Below are positions 1 to 8,609 of a stretch of 64,000 bases of DNA, one piece after another. Numbering within the stretch: the stretch's first letter is position 1; each line of letters starts with the position of its first letter. The stretch comes from Acidovorax sp. 106 (GTDB lineage Bacteria > Pseudomonadota > Gammaproteobacteria > Burkholderiales > Burkholderiaceae_C). The position numbers and the translations under genes were made by a program. The notes below the pieces were generated by a model that searched no databases, was not told the origin of the DNA, and saw nothing but the letters and a program-made list of their open reading frames with translations. The stretch is from NCBI RefSeq assembly GCF_003663825.1, contig NZ_RCCC01000001.1, forward strand, positions 3,170,501 through 3,234,500, in the 5' to 3' direction.

Positions 1-557
1 ACGGCCTCTACAAACAAGATGTCGGCCCCCGCCTCGGCAAACTTTTGCGCACGCTCCACCGCTGCTTCAAAGCCGTGGGTTGCTGCCGCGTCGGTGCGCG
101 CCATGATGAGGAAGTCCGGGTCGCGCCGCGCGTCCACTGCCGCCTTGATCTTGCTGACGGCCTCTTCGGTGCTGATGACCTCCTTGCCGCTGAAGTGCCC
201 GCAGCGTTTGGGCGCGACCTGGTCTTCGAGCTGGATGCAGTCGGCCCCAGCGCGCTCCAGCGTGCGCACCGTGTGCACCACGTTCAGTGCGTTGCCAAAG
301 CCGGTGTCGGCGTCCACGATCAGTGGCACATCGACGGCATCGCGGATGCGGGCCGTGTGGTCGGCAATCTCGTGCAGGCCCATGAAGCCCTGGTCGGGCA
401 TGCCAAACCACATATTGGTCACGCCCGCGCCGGTGATGTAAATCGCCTGGAAGCCCAGGTCGGCAATCACCTTGGCGGAGAGGGCGTTGAAGGCGCCGGG
501 CACGATCAGGCCGTTGCGGGCTTCGACGAGTTGCTTGAGTTGTTTGCGTGTAGACAT
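1..557 (-). CDS. Isocitrate lyase/PEP mutase-family lyase (partial)
   Basis: About 185 N-terminal residues are present; the 3' end lies beyond position 1. The translation starts MSTRKQLKQLVEARNGLIVP. It carries the Mg-binding DADTGFGN stretch (about residues 82-89) and the family signature KRCGH (117-121), whose Cys is the catalytic acid in isocitrate and methylisocitrate lyases. The family is clear. The exact substrate is not: the stretch MWFGMPDQGF resembles the 2,3-dimethylmalate lyase or oxaloacetate decarboxylase side of the family more than classical PrpB. Its place downstream of prpF in the methylcitrate operon makes methylisocitrate cleavage to pyruvate and succinate a reasonable inference. 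The start is the first in-frame ATG, 189 bp downstream of prpF, with a palindromic repeat between the two genes. Confidence 0.85.
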   Translation of the reverse strand, partial: MSTRKQLKQLVEARNGLIVPGAFNALSAKVIADLGFQAIYITGAGVTNMWFGMPDQGFMGLHEIADHTARIRDAVDVPLIVDADTGFGNALNVVHTVRTLERAGADCIQLEDQVAPKRCGHFSGKEVISTEEAVSKIKAAVDARRDPDFLIMARTDAAATHGFEAAVERAQKFAEAGADILFVEA

Positions 558-575
558 GGTGGTTTTGAATGAAAA

Positions 576-616
576 ATGCCGCTAGCACTTATAAATAAAG
601 CGCAGGCAGCTATCAA
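576..616. repeat. AGCGCT palindromic repeat, copy a
   Basis: Degenerate member of the dispersed palindrome family: GCTAGCACTT, a short AT-rich loop, then AAGCGCAGGCAGCTATCAAA. It lies between prpF and the lyase gene. Confidence 0.7.
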
Positions 617-746
617 ATCAGGAGTAAGTGCTGCGGGGCTTTGGGCACCGCTCACACCTCCCGGCGAAGTGGCCCTGGCCAGGCGTTGCGTCGCAGGCAT
701 TAGGGGTACGACCAGACGAGACAACGACGCCAAGGGGGGCGCTGCT

Positions 747-1952
747 CTAAGCCAGATCGCCCGGCACCCTCACCCAGCCTTCCATCAGGATGCGTGCGCT
801 GCGGCTCATCAGGGCCTTGGTCACCTTCCACTGGCCGTTGACCAGCGCCGCCTCGGCCCCCACGCGCAGCGTGCCGGAGGGATGGCCGAAACGCACCGAC
901 CCCGGCACGGCGTTGCGCATGCCGCCGCCCGCTGCCAGGTGGACCAGCGTGCCGGGCACTGCAGCGGCGGTGCCAATGGCCACAGCCGCCGTGCCCATCA
1001 TGGCGTGGTGCAGTTTGCCCATCGACAGGGCCCGCACCAGCAGGTCCACATCGCTTGCCTGCACGGCCTTGCCGCTGGATGCCGTGTAGGCCGCAGGCGG
1101 CGCGACGAAAGCGATCTTGGGTGTGTGCTGGCGCGTGGCGGCTTCGGCCACGTCCTGGATCAAGCCCATCTTTACGGCGCCCCAGGCGCGAATGGTTTCC
1201 AGGCGGGCGAGGGCTGCCTTGTCTTCGTTGATGTCGCCCTGCAGCTCGGTGCCGGTGTAGCCTAGGTCGCGCGCGTTGAGGAAGATGGTGGGAATGCCCG
1301 CGTTGATCAGCGTGGCCTGGAACTGGCCCACGCCGGGCACCTCCAGCGCATCGACCACGTTGCCCGTGGGGAACATCGCGCCACCACCATCGCCCTCGCC
1401 TTCGTCGGCAGGGTCGAGAAACTCCAGCGCCACCTCGGCGGCCGGGAAGGTCACGCCGTCCAGCTCAAAGTCGCCCGTCTCTTGCACCTGTCCCTCGGTG
1501 ATGGGCACATGCGCCACGATGGTCTTGCCGATGTTGGCCTGCCAGATGCGCACGATGCACACGCCGCTGTGCGGGACGCGCGCCGCGTCGATCAGCCCCA
1601 TGTGGATGGCGCAGGGCCCCACGGCGGCCGAGAGGTTGCCGCAGTTGCCGCTCCAGTCCACAAAGGGCTGGTCGATGGACACCTGGCCAAACAGGTAGTC
1701 CACATCGTGCCCCGGCTGCGTGGCGGGCGAGAGGATCACCACCTTGGACGTGGACGAGGTGGCGCCGCCCATGCCATCGGTCTGCTTGCCATACGGATCG
1801 GGGCTGCCCACCACGCGCAGCAGCAACGCGTCGCGCGCGGGGCCTGGCAGTCGCGCGGCCTCGGGCAAGTCTTGCAGGCGAAAGAAAACGCCCTTGCTGG
1901 TGCCGCCGCGCAGGTAGGTGGCGGGGATTTTGATTTGGGGGGAGTGGATCAT
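747..1952 (-). CDS. prpF: 2-methylaconitate cis-trans isomerase PrpF
   Basis: This 401-aa protein of the PrpF/DUF453 (diaminopimelate-epimerase-like fold) family begins MIHSPQIKIPATYLRGGTSK; the RGGTSKG stretch is characteristic of the family. PrpF interconverts 2-methylaconitate isomers so that AcnD can work in the methylcitrate cycle. The stretches GNCGNLSAAVGP and FPTGN are visible, and length is normal. The ATG at 1952 is chosen because the 15 codons before it are non-conserved and come from a C/G-rich palindromic repeat. It lies downstream of acnD, from which it is separated by the DUF559 nuclease cassette. Co-transcription with acnD and prpC is inferred from strand and pathway. Confidence 0.96.
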   Translation of the reverse strand: MIHSPQIKIPATYLRGGTSKGVFFRLQDLPEAARLPGPARDALLLRVVGSPDPYGKQTDGMGGATSSTSKVVILSPATQPGHDVDYLFGQVSIDQPFVDWSGNCGNLSAAVGPCAIHMGLIDAARVPHSGVCIVRIWQANIGKTIVAHVPITEGQVQETGDFELDGVTFPAAEVALEFLDPADEGEGDGGGAMFPTGNVVDALEVPGVGQFQATLINAGIPTIFLNARDLGYTGTELQGDINEDKAALARLETIRAWGAVKMGLIQDVAEAATRQHTPKIAFVAPPAAYTASSGKAVQASDVDLLVRALSMGKLHHAMMGTAAVAIGTAAAVPGTLVHLAAGGGMRNAVPGSVRFGHPSGTLRVGAEAALVNGQWKVTKALMSRSARILMEGWVRVPGDLA

Positions 1953-1965
1953 GGGGTGGTGTTGC

Positions 1966-2011
1966 AAACCCCCTCTCCCCCGGCCCCTCTCCCGCAAGGG
2001 GCGAGGGGGAA
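1966..2011. repeat. C/G-rich palindromic repeat, copy 1
   Basis: An imperfect palindrome of C-runs and G-runs (core CCCCTCTCCCGCAAGGGGCG) sits just upstream of prpF and just downstream of the DUF559 gene. Near-identical copies lie at about 2417-2458 and 2546-2590, and an inverted relative at 2684-2723. Transcribed, it would form a strong hairpin. Confidence 0.85.
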
Positions 2012-2031
2012 GAAAGAGGTGGCGGGTGTTT

Positions 2032-2409
2032 TCAATCTTTGGTTACCACTTGCGTGGGAGTCAGAGGGGAAGTCGCTGACTGCGCATGCAAGGCCGCCCA
2101 TATGGCTTCGAGCACAGCGTCCGTGCGCAGCAGGATGTCGTTGTTCCAGAAACGCAGTACGCTAAAACCCTGGCTTTGCAGCCAGGCATCGCGGGCAGCG
2201 TCATGCGCTGCGCCAGCGTGCTGTCCGCCATCGGCCTCGACGATCAGGCGTTGCGCGAAATGCACGAAGTCCACGATGTAGGGGCCGAGGGGTTGCTGTC
2301 TGCGAAATTTTTGACCGTCCATGCGGTGAGCGCGCAGGTGCTTCCAGAGCAGCTGTTCCGCGTCGGTCATGTTTTGGCGCAGGTTTTTGGTGAACTGGCG
2401 TTGGTCCAT
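2032..2409 (-). CDS. DUF559 Vsr-like endonuclease-domain protein
   Basis: This 125-aa protein starts MDQRQFTKNLRQNMTDAEQL. It has the full DUF559 (PD-(D/E)XK, Vsr-like) core: TDAEQLLWKHLR, FRRQQPLGPYIVDF with the catalytic Asp, then LIVEADGGQH, then VLRFWNNDIL. No truncation or frameshift is seen, so it is probably an active-fold nuclease; its biological role is unknown. The ATG at 2409 is preferred because upstream in-frame codons only translate the C/G-rich repeat. A second copy of this start region lies 130 bp upstream (cat at 2537-2539) as part of a tandem duplication. The gene sits between acnD and prpF, an unusual guest in a metabolic operon, and is flanked on both sides by C/G-rich palindromes. 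Confidence 0.9.
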   Translation of the reverse strand: MDQRQFTKNLRQNMTDAEQLLWKHLRAHRMDGQKFRRQQPLGPYIVDFVHFAQRLIVEADGGQHAGAAHDAARDAWLQSQGFSVLRFWNNDILLRTDAVLEAIWAALHAQSATSPLTPTQVVTKD

Positions 2410-2416
2410 GGCTGGG

Positions 2417-2458
2417 GCCCCCTCTCCCCCAGCCCCTCTCCCGCAAGGGGCGAGGGGA
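2417..2458. repeat. C/G-rich palindromic repeat, copy 2
   Basis: Same core as the copy at 1966-2011 and same orientation, immediately upstream of the DUF559 start codon. Confidence 0.85.
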
Positions 2459-2545
2459 GCAAGACGGAACGTAGCGATTGTCATCACGCACGCGCTCCTG
2501 TGCTTTAGCGCAGGTTTTGGTGAACTGGCGTTGGTCCATGGCTGG

Positions 2546-2590
2546 GGCCCCCTCTCCCCCAGCCCCTTTCCCGCAAGGGGCGAGGGGGCA
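2546..2590. repeat. C/G-rich palindromic repeat, copy 3
   Basis: Third copy, in the second unit of the 130-bp tandem duplication. It differs from copy 2 by a C-to-T change (CCCCTTTCCCGCAAGGGGCG). Confidence 0.85.
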
Positions 2591-2671
2591 ATACGGAGCG
2601 TAGCGATTGTCATCACGCGCGCCCCCCTTGGCCGAGATGAGCGAGGGGTACCAGACGGACAGCAGCGCTAG

Positions 2672-5329
2672 TCATCGCGCGTTAGCCCCTCTCCCCTCGT
2701 GGGAGAGGGGTTGGGGAGAGGGGGCAGCAGCCTTCGCTTCCAGAAAATCCTGCGCAAAGCGCTGCAGCACGCCGCCCGCTTCGTACACCGAGACTTCCTC
2801 TGCCGTATCGAGGCGGCAGATCACCGGCACCCGCAGCACTTCGTGATTGCGCCGGTGCACCACCAGCGTGAGGGTGGCGCGCGGCGTGCGCTCGCCCAGC
2901 ACATCGTAGGTCTCTGTGCCATCCAGCCCCAGCGTCAGGCGGGTCACGCCGGGCGTGAACTCCAGCGGCAGCACGCCCATGCCGATCAGGTTGGTGCGGT
3001 GGATGCGTTCAAAGCCTTCGGCTACCACCGTCTCCACCCCAGCCAGTCGCACGCCCTTGGCGGCCCAGTCGCGACTCGACCCCTGGCCGTAGTCGGCCCC
3101 CGCGATGATTAGCAGGGGCTGGCGGCGGTGCAGGTACGTCTCCATGGCCTCCCACATGCGCACCACCCGGCCCTCGGGCTCGATGCGGGCGAGCGACCCC
3201 TTCTTCACCTGCCCATCCACCACCGCCATCTCGTTGACGAGCTGCGGGTTGGCAAACGTGGCGCGCATGGCGGTCAGGTGGTCGCCCCGGTGCGTGGCGT
3301 AGGAGTTGAAGTCCTCCTCGGGCACGCCCATCTTCGCCAAGTATTCGCCCGCCGCGCTGTCGGCCAAGATGGCGTTGGACGGCGAGAGGTGGTCGGTGGT
3401 GATGTTGTCGCCCAGCAGCGCCAGTGCGCGCATGCCCTTCAAGCTGCGCGGGCTGGCCGCCAGCGCGCCCACGCCTTCGGTGTCCCAGTACGGTGGGCGG
3501 CGGATGTAGGTGGACTGCGCTCGCCAGTCGTACTGCGGGCTCACAGCCTCGCCATCGTCCTGCCGTATCGCGAACATGGGCTCGTACACGGCGCGGAACT
3601 GCGCGGGCTTCACCGCCTGGGCCACGATGGTGTCGATCTCTGCATCGCTGGGCCACAGGTCCTTCAGGCGCACGGGTTGGCCATCCACCACGGCGAACGC
3701 ATCGTTCTCAATGTCAAAGCGCACCGTGCCCGCAAGGGCGTAGGCCACCACCAGCGGCGGGCTGGCCAGGAAGGCCTGCTTGGCGTAGGGGTGGATGCGC
3801 CCATCGAAGTTGCGGTTGCCCGATAGCACGGCCGTGGCGTACAGGTCGCGGTCAATGATCTCTTGCTGGATGGCGGGGTCGAGCGCGCCGCTCATGCCGT
3901 TGCAGGTGGTGCAGGCAAAGGCCACGATGCCAAAGCCCAGCGCCTCCAGGTCGGCCAGCAGACCGGCCTCTTTCAAATACAGCTCTACCGCTTTGGAGCC
4001 GGGCGCGAGCGAGGTCTTGACCCACGGCTTGCGCGCCAGGCCCAGGCGGCGGGCGTTGCGCGCCAGCAGGGCGGCGGCGATGACGTTGCGCGGGTTGCTG
4101 GTGTTGGTGCAGCTGGTGATGGCCGCGATGACCACGGCGCCATCGGGCATGCGGCCGGGCTCTTGCACCCAGGGGGCGGCAATGCCGCGCTCGGCCAACG
4201 CGCTGGTGGGCAGGCGGCGGTGCGGGTTGCTGGGGCCCGCCATGTTGCGCACCACGCTGCTGAGGTCAAAGCGCAGCACGCGCTCGTACTGCACCTCGTG
4301 CAGCGTGTCGGCCCACAGGCCCGCAGCCTTGGCATAGGTCTCCACCAGCTGCACCTGGGATTCCTCGCGGCCTGTCAGGCGCAGGTACTGCAGCGTCTGC
4401 GCATCGATGGCAAAGAGCGCTGCGGTGGCGCCGTACTCGGGGCACATGTTGCTGATGGTGGCGCGGTCGCCAATCGACAGGCTCTCGGCGCCTGCGCCGT
4501 AGAACTCCACGTAGGCGCCCACCACCTTCTCGTGGCGCAAAAATTCGGTGAGCGCCAGCACGATGTCGGTGGCGGTGATGCCGCTTGGGCGCTGGCCCGT
4601 CAGCTCCACGCCCACGATATCGGGCAGGCGCATCCAGCTGGCGCGGCCCAGCATCACGTTCTCGGCTTCGAGCCCGCCCACGCCCACGGCGATCACGCCC
4701 AGCGCATCCACATGGGGCGTGTGGCTGTCGGTGCCCACGCAGGTGTCGGGGAACGCAACGCCCTCTTGCACGTACACGACAGGCGACATTTTTTCGAGGT
4801 TGATCTGGTGCATGATCCCGTTGCCCGCCGGGATCACCTCCACGTTGGCAAAGGCTTTCTTCGTCCACTCGATGAAGTGAAAGCGGTCCTCGTTGCGGCG
4901 GTCTTCAATGGCGCGGTTCTTGGCAAAGGCATCGGGGTCAAAGCCACCGCACTCCACGGCCAGCGAGTGGTCCACGATGAGCTGCACCGGCACCACCGGG
5001 TTCACCGCTGCCGGGTCGCCCCCTTCTTTCGCAATCGCATCGCGCAGGCCCGCCAGGTCCACCAGCGCCGTCTGGCCCAGGATGTCGTGGCACACCACGC
5101 GCACGGGGTACCAAGGGAAGTCGATGGTGCGCTGGCGCTCGATGAGCTGGCGCAGGTAGGTGGCGAGCTGGGCAGGGTCGGCGCGGCGCACCAGGTTTTC
5201 GGCGTGCACGCGGGCGGTGTAGGGCAGGGCGGCCCAGGCTCCAGGCTGGAGCTGTTCGACCGCCTCGCGGGCGTCGAAGTACTGCAGCGGGGTGCCGGGG
5301 AGAGGCTTGCGGTAGGCGGTGTTCGTCAT
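2672..5329 (-). CDS. acnD: 2-methylisocitrate dehydratase, Fe/S-dependent (AcnD)
   Basis: This 885-aa aconitase-family enzyme begins [20 protein letters not shown]. Cluster-ligand cysteines are visible in [11 protein letters not shown] and FACTTCNG; the swivel domain has [21 protein letters not shown]. It matches AcnD, which with PrpF replaces PrpD and dehydrates 2-methylcitrate. It follows prpC by 114 bp, with a palindromic repeat in the gap. Oddity: the last residues read [16 protein letters not shown] and are encoded by a C/G-rich palindrome (2684-2723), so the natural C-terminus has been replaced or extended by repeat sequence. Confidence 0.96.
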   Translation of the reverse strand: MTNTAYRKPLPGTPLQYFDAREAVEQLQPGAWAALPYTARVHAENLVRRADPAQLATYLRQLIERQRTIDFPWYPVRVVCHDILGQTALVDLAGLRDAIAKEGGDPAAVNPVVPVQLIVDHSLAVECGGFDPDAFAKNRAIEDRRNEDRFHFIEWTKKAFANVEVIPAGNGIMHQINLEKMSPVVYVQEGVAFPDTCVGTDSHTPHVDALGVIAVGVGGLEAENVMLGRASWMRLPDIVGVELTGQRPSGITATDIVLALTEFLRHEKVVGAYVEFYGAGAESLSIGDRATISNMCPEYGATAALFAIDAQTLQYLRLTGREESQVQLVETYAKAAGLWADTLHEVQYERVLRFDLSSVVRNMAGPSNPHRRLPTSALAERGIAAPWVQEPGRMPDGAVVIAAITSCTNTSNPRNVIAAALLARNARRLGLARKPWVKTSLAPGSKAVELYLKEAGLLADLEALGFGIVAFACTTCNGMSGALDPAIQQEIIDRDLYATAVLSGNRNFDGRIHPYAKQAFLASPPLVVAYALAGTVRFDIENDAFAVVDGQPVRLKDLWPSDAEIDTIVAQAVKPAQFRAVYEPMFAIRQDDGEAVSPQYDWRAQSTYIRRPPYWDTEGVGALAASPRSLKGMRALALLGDNITTDHLSPSNAILADSAAGEYLAKMGVPEEDFNSYATHRGDHLTAMRATFANPQLVNEMAVVDGQVKKGSLARIEPEGRVVRMWEAMETYLHRRQPLLIIAGADYGQGSSRDWAAKGVRLAGVETVVAEGFERIHRTNLIGMGVLPLEFTPGVTRLTLGLDGTETYDVLGERTPRATLTLVVHRRNHEVLRVPVICRLDTAEEVSVYEAGGVLQRFAQDFLEAKAAAPSPQPLSHEGRGANAR
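2684..2723. repeat. C/G-rich palindromic repeat, copy 4, inverted, within acnD 3' end
   Basis: An inverted relative of copies 1-3 (core CTCTCCCCTCGTGGGAGAGG). It lies inside the acnD reading frame and encodes the stretch [11 protein letters not shown] just before the stop codon. Confidence 0.85.
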
Positions 5330-5352
5330 GGGGCGGAATAGTCACTATGTTT

Positions 5353-5436
5353 TTGATAGCTGCCTGCGCTGTATTGGCGTCATTTTCTTTCATTAATGGC
5401 TTGAAAGCATTGTCCAGCCAGCGCTGGCTGCTATCG
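5353..5436. repeat. AGCGCT palindromic repeat, copy b (split)
   Basis: TTGATAGCTGCCTGCGCT at the left and CCAGCGCTGGCTGCTATCG at the right are inverted arms of the dispersed repeat, with about 45 bp between them. It fills the prpC-acnD intergenic gap. Confidence 0.65.
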
Positions 5437-5443
5437 TTTTGCG

Positions 5444-6625
5444 TCAGCAGCGTTCTTCAATCGGAACGAACACCTGGTCCTCCGGCCCGGTGTAGTGGGC
5501 GCTGGGGCGGATGATCTTGTTGTCCACGCGCTGCTCGATCACATGCGCCGCCCAGCCGCTGGTGCGGGCGATGACGAACAGCGGCGTGAACATGGCGGTG
5601 GGCACCTGCATCATGTGGTAGCTCACGGCGCTGAACCAGTCGAGGTTGGGGAACATCTTCTTCACCTCCCACATCACGGCCTCCAGCCGCTCGGCAATGT
5701 CAAACATCTTGGTCGAACCGGCCTCTTGCGACAGGCGCCGTGCCACGCCCTTGATGACGACGTTGCGTGGGTCGCTCACGGTATAGACCGGGTGGCCAAA
5801 GCCGATCACCACCTCCTTGGCCTCCACGCGGCGGCGGATGTCGGCCTCGGCTTCGGTGGGGTTGTCGTAGCGCTTCTGGATCTCGAACGCCACCTCGTTG
5901 GCGCCGCCGTGCTTGGGGCCGCGCAGCGCGCCAATCGCGCCGGCAATGCTCGAATACATGTCGCTGCCCGTGCCCGCAATCACCCGGGCGGTGAAGGTGC
6001 TGGCGTTGAACTCGTGCTCGGCATACAGGTTGAGCGAGGTGTGCATGGCGCGCACCCAGCCCTCGGGCGGCGGGGTGCCGTGCAGCAGGTGCAAAAAGTG
6101 GCCGCCAATCGAGTCGTCATCCGTCTCCACCGCGATACGGCGGCCCGAGTTGCTGAAGTGGTACCAGTACAGCAGCATGCTGCCCAGCGATGCCATCAGG
6201 CGGTCGGCAATGTCTCTGCTGCCTGGCAGGTTGTGGTCGTCCTTCTCGGGCAGGGCACAGCCCAGGGCCGAGACGCCGGTGCGCATCACGTCCATGGGGT
6301 GGCTGGCGGCGGGCAGTTGCTCCAGCGCGGCCTTTACGCTGCCCGGCAGGCCACGCAGGGCGCGCAGCTTGGCCTTGTAGGCCTTCAGCTCGGCACGCGT
6401 GGGTAGCTTGCCATGCACCAGCAGGTGGGCAATCTCTTCAAACTCGCACACCTCGGCAATGTCCAGGATGTCGTAGCCCCGGTAATGCAGGTCGTTGCCG
6501 GTGCGGCCCACGGTGCACAGGGCGGTGTTGCCCGCCGTCACGCCCGAGAGGGCGACGGACTTTTTGGGCTTGGGGAGGGTGGCCGAAGGGGCGGAGGTGG
6601 CCGTGCCTGCGAGGGTGGTGTTCAT
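5444..6625 (-). CDS. prpC: 2-methylcitrate synthase / citrate synthase-family
   Basis: This 393-aa type II citrate-synthase-family enzyme condenses propionyl-CoA (or acetyl-CoA) with oxaloacetate. Visible are [13 protein letters not shown] near the N-terminus, the active-site region [12 protein letters not shown], and [14 protein letters not shown]. The N-terminus [20 protein letters not shown] is a typical low-complexity leader. The ATG at 6625 overlaps the stop of the upstream thioesterase as ATGA, so the two are probably translationally coupled. The neighbours acnD and prpF support 2-methylcitrate synthase rather than GltA. Confidence 0.95.
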   Translation of the reverse strand: MNTTLAGTATSAPSATLPKPKKSVALSGVTAGNTALCTVGRTGNDLHYRGYDILDIAEVCEFEEIAHLLVHGKLPTRAELKAYKAKLRALRGLPGSVKAALEQLPAASHPMDVMRTGVSALGCALPEKDDHNLPGSRDIADRLMASLGSMLLYWYHFSNSGRRIAVETDDDSIGGHFLHLLHGTPPPEGWVRAMHTSLNLYAEHEFNASTFTARVIAGTGSDMYSSIAGAIGALRGPKHGGANEVAFEIQKRYDNPTEAEADIRRRVEAKEVVIGFGHPVYTVSDPRNVVIKGVARRLSQEAGSTKMFDIAERLEAVMWEVKKMFPNLDWFSAVSYHMMQVPTAMFTPLFVIARTSGWAAHVIEQRVDNKIIRPSAHYTGPEDQVFVPIEERC

Positions 6626-7020
6626 GGTGTTGTCTCCTGGTTCAGGTGGGAAGTTGGGAGGGCGACGGGGCGGCCGGTGGCATCCACCGCCACCATCTCG
6701 AACACCCCTTTGAGAACGTCTTCGCCCGGCATGTGGGGCCGCACCGCCAGGCCGTGGATGCACACGGTCATCGAACTGCGACCGATTCGGCTCACCCAGC
6801 CGCGCAGCGTGAGCTGGCAGCCCACGGGCACTGGCGCGAGGAAGTCCACGCGGGTCACACCCGCCATGACGACCTCGCGCTGCGCCAGGCCACGGGCCGT
6901 CAGAAACGCAGCCTTGGCCAGCCACTGAAGCCCTTGCCCCGCAAACAGCTGGCCATGGTGGTTGCTGTGCATGGGTAGCACCAGTTCGTGCAGTTCCATC
7001 GTTCCAAAAGGTGTTGTCAT
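6622..7020 (-). CDS. Acyl-CoA thioesterase, hotdog fold
   Basis: This 132-aa protein resembles YciA/4HBT-type acyl-CoA thioesterases: [20 protein letters not shown] carries the conserved Asn/His/Gly pattern before the central helix, followed by [17 protein letters not shown]. It is the promoter-proximal gene of the methylcitrate operon and overlaps prpC by four bases. A role in relieving propionyl-CoA or methylcitrate-cycle acyl-CoA build-up is inference. The ATG at 7020 is preferred over one six codons upstream, because the upstream one lies within the repeated TTGCG operator-like sequence. Confidence 0.85.
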   Translation of the reverse strand: MTTPFGTMELHELVLPMHSNHHGQLFAGQGLQWLAKAAFLTARGLAQREVVMAGVTRVDFLAPVPVGCQLTLRGWVSRIGRSSMTVCIHGLAVRPHMPGEDVLKGVFEMVAVDATGRPVALPTSHLNQETTP

Positions 7021-7184
7021 GATTCGCAATTTACGCAAAATACACGCCTCGAAGAAGGGCTAAAAGGGCGAATTTTTGCGAAAATAAATCTTCAAATTGC
7101 AAATTTTGCGAATTTCGATAAGCGAAAAGTGAGCTGCAAATACGCGATCAAGGCGCAATCCATGCGCGCAAAAAGGGGCAGGGT
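7021..7184. promoter_or_regulatory. Divergent leader with repeated TTTGCG half-sites (putative ScfR operator)
   Basis: The leader between the thioesterase-prpC operon and the regulator gene is much more AT-rich than its surroundings. It contains ATTCGCAAT (7022-7030), ACGCAAAAT (7033-7041), TTTTTGCGAAAAT (around 7073-7085), ATTGCAAATTTTGCGAAT (7096-7113) and AGCGAAAAG (7121-7129). RamB/PrpR-type regulators are known to bind TTTGCAAA-like sites, so this is the probable control region. Exact -35/-10 boxes were not assigned. Confidence 0.7.
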
Positions 7185-8609
7185 TTGAAAAAAACATTCA
7201 TGGGCGTCAAGCTGCGCAAGCTGCGGGCTGAGCAGGGGCTGTCCCAAATTGCGTTGGCGCAGGCGCTGGGGCTGTCCCCCAGCTACCTCAACCAGCTGGA
7301 GCAAAACCAGCGGCCCTTGACGGTGTCGGTGCTGCTCAAGCTGCACCGCACTTTGGGCGTGGACATCCAGCAGTTTTCTGAAGACGAAGAGGCGCGGCTG
7401 ATGGCCGGGCTCAAAGAGGCCCTGGCGGGCAGCGCCGAGCCCATTGGGCTGCCCGAGCTGCAGGAGATCGCCGCGCAGATGCCCGGGGTGGGGCGCGCCG
7501 TCATCGCCTTGCACCGCCGCAACCTGGAGGCGATGGAGCGGCTGGAGGCGCTGTCGCTGCAGCTGGGGGACGACCGCTCGGCCGCATCGGCGCCCCGTGC
7601 CATGGCGTTTGAGGTGGTGCGCGATTTTTTCTTTGCGCACCAGAACTACTTCGATGGGCTGGACCGTGCGGCAGAAGCCTTGGCCGTGCAGGCACAAGCC
7701 CACCCCGGCCCCCTGGCCGATTGGCTGACCGTGCGGCTGCAGCAGCTCCATGGCGTGCGGGTGGCGCTGATGCAAGACCCAGCGGCAGGCAAGCGGCAGT
7801 TTGACCCCGACACGCGGCTGCTGCGGCTGTCGCACACGCTCGATGCCTCGCAGCGGGCCTTTCAGCTGGGCACGCAATTGGCCTTGCTGGAGTGCGAGCA
7901 GGCCATCAACGCCCTCATCCAGGTGGCGCCATTCACCGCCGACCCGGCCTCACGCAAGCTGGCCCGCGTGGGCCTGGCCAACTACTTTGCCGGGGCGCTG
8001 TTGCTGCCTTACCAGGACTTTCTCAGCGCCGCAGAGGCGCTGCGCTACGACATCGATTTGCTCGACCAGAAATTTGGCGTGGGCTTTGAGACCGTGTGCC
8101 ACCGGCTGAGCACCTTGCAGCGCCCGGGCGCGCCGGGGGTGCCGTTTTTCTTCATCCGGGTGGACCGCGCGGGCAACATCTCCAAGCGCCAGTCGGCCAC
8201 GCATTTCCACTTCAGCCGCGCCGGGGGCACCTGCCCGCTGTGGAACGTGTACGAAGCCTTTGCACGCCCTGACCGTGTGCAGGCCCAGCTGGCCAGCATG
8301 CCCGATGGGCGGCGCTACCTGTGGATTGCGCGCACCGTGTCGACCTGCGCGGGCGGGTACGGATCGCCGCAAAAGACCTTCTCCATCGGCCTGGGCTGCG
8401 ATGTGCGCCATGCCGCGCGCCTGGTGTACGCCAAAGGTTTGGACCTGCAAGACCCTGAGGCGGCGGTACCGATCGGCATGGGGTGCAAGGTGTGTGAACG
8501 CGTGCACTGCACGCAGCGCGCCTTCCCGTACGTGGGCCGCGCGCTGCAGGTGGATGAGAACCAGAGCCGGTTCACGCCCTATGGCTCTCCTGCGGGAGCA
8601 CCAGCCTGA
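7185..8609 (+). CDS. ScfR/RamB/PrpR-type short-chain fatty acyl-CoA transcriptional regulator
   Basis: This 474-aa regulator has an N-terminal XRE helix-turn-helix (KLRAEQGLSQIALAQALGLSPSYLNQ), an IrrE-like middle region, and a C-terminal DUF2083 region with many cysteines (CAGGYG, GCDVRHAARLVYA, CKVCERVHCTQRAFPY). Related mycobacterial PrpR binds short-chain acyl-CoA and an Fe-S cluster through the C-terminal part; the cysteines here fit that. It diverges from the methylcitrate operon and very likely controls it. The TTG at 7185 gives a family-like start MKKTFMGVKLRKLR; an ATG at 7200 is the alternative. The 3' end overlaps the convergent kinase gene by 38 bp. Confidence 0.92.
   Translation: MKKTFMGVKLRKLRAEQGLSQIALAQALGLSPSYLNQLEQNQRPLTVSVLLKLHRTLGVDIQQFSEDEEARLMAGLKEALAGSAEPIGLPELQEIAAQMPGVGRAVIALHRRNLEAMERLEALSLQLGDDRSAASAPRAMAFEVVRDFFFAHQNYFDGLDRAAEALAVQAQAHPGPLADWLTVRLQQLHGVRVALMQDPAAGKRQFDPDTRLLRLSHTLDASQRAFQLGTQLALLECEQAINALIQVAPFTADPASRKLARVGLANYFAGALLLPYQDFLSAAEALRYDIDLLDQKFGVGFETVCHRLSTLQRPGAPGVPFFFIRVDRAGNISKRQSATHFHFSRAGGTCPLWNVYEAFARPDRVQAQLASMPDGRRYLWIARTVSTCAGGYGSPQKTFSIGLGCDVRHAARLVYAKGLDLQDPEAAVPIGMGCKVCERVHCTQRAFPYVGRALQVDENQSRFTPYGSPAGAPA

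Larger units (their letters stand above)
2375..2630. repeat. Tandem duplication of about 130 bp at the DUF559 5' end
   Basis: Two successive copies, offset by 129-130 bp, each contain the sequence around the nuclease start (GTGAACTGGCGTTGGTCCAT), one C/G-rich palindrome, and a GTAGCGATTGTCATCACGC stretch. Only the downstream copy (ATG at 2409) leads into the intact nuclease frame. The other ATG (2539) runs into a different, non-homologous frame. Differences between copies are few, so the duplication looks fairly recent. Confidence 0.9.

Noticed and set aside
2201-2539. Second nuclease-like start MDQRQFTK
   Set aside because: It comes from the duplicated start region and runs into an unrelated frame after eight residues; not a separate gene.
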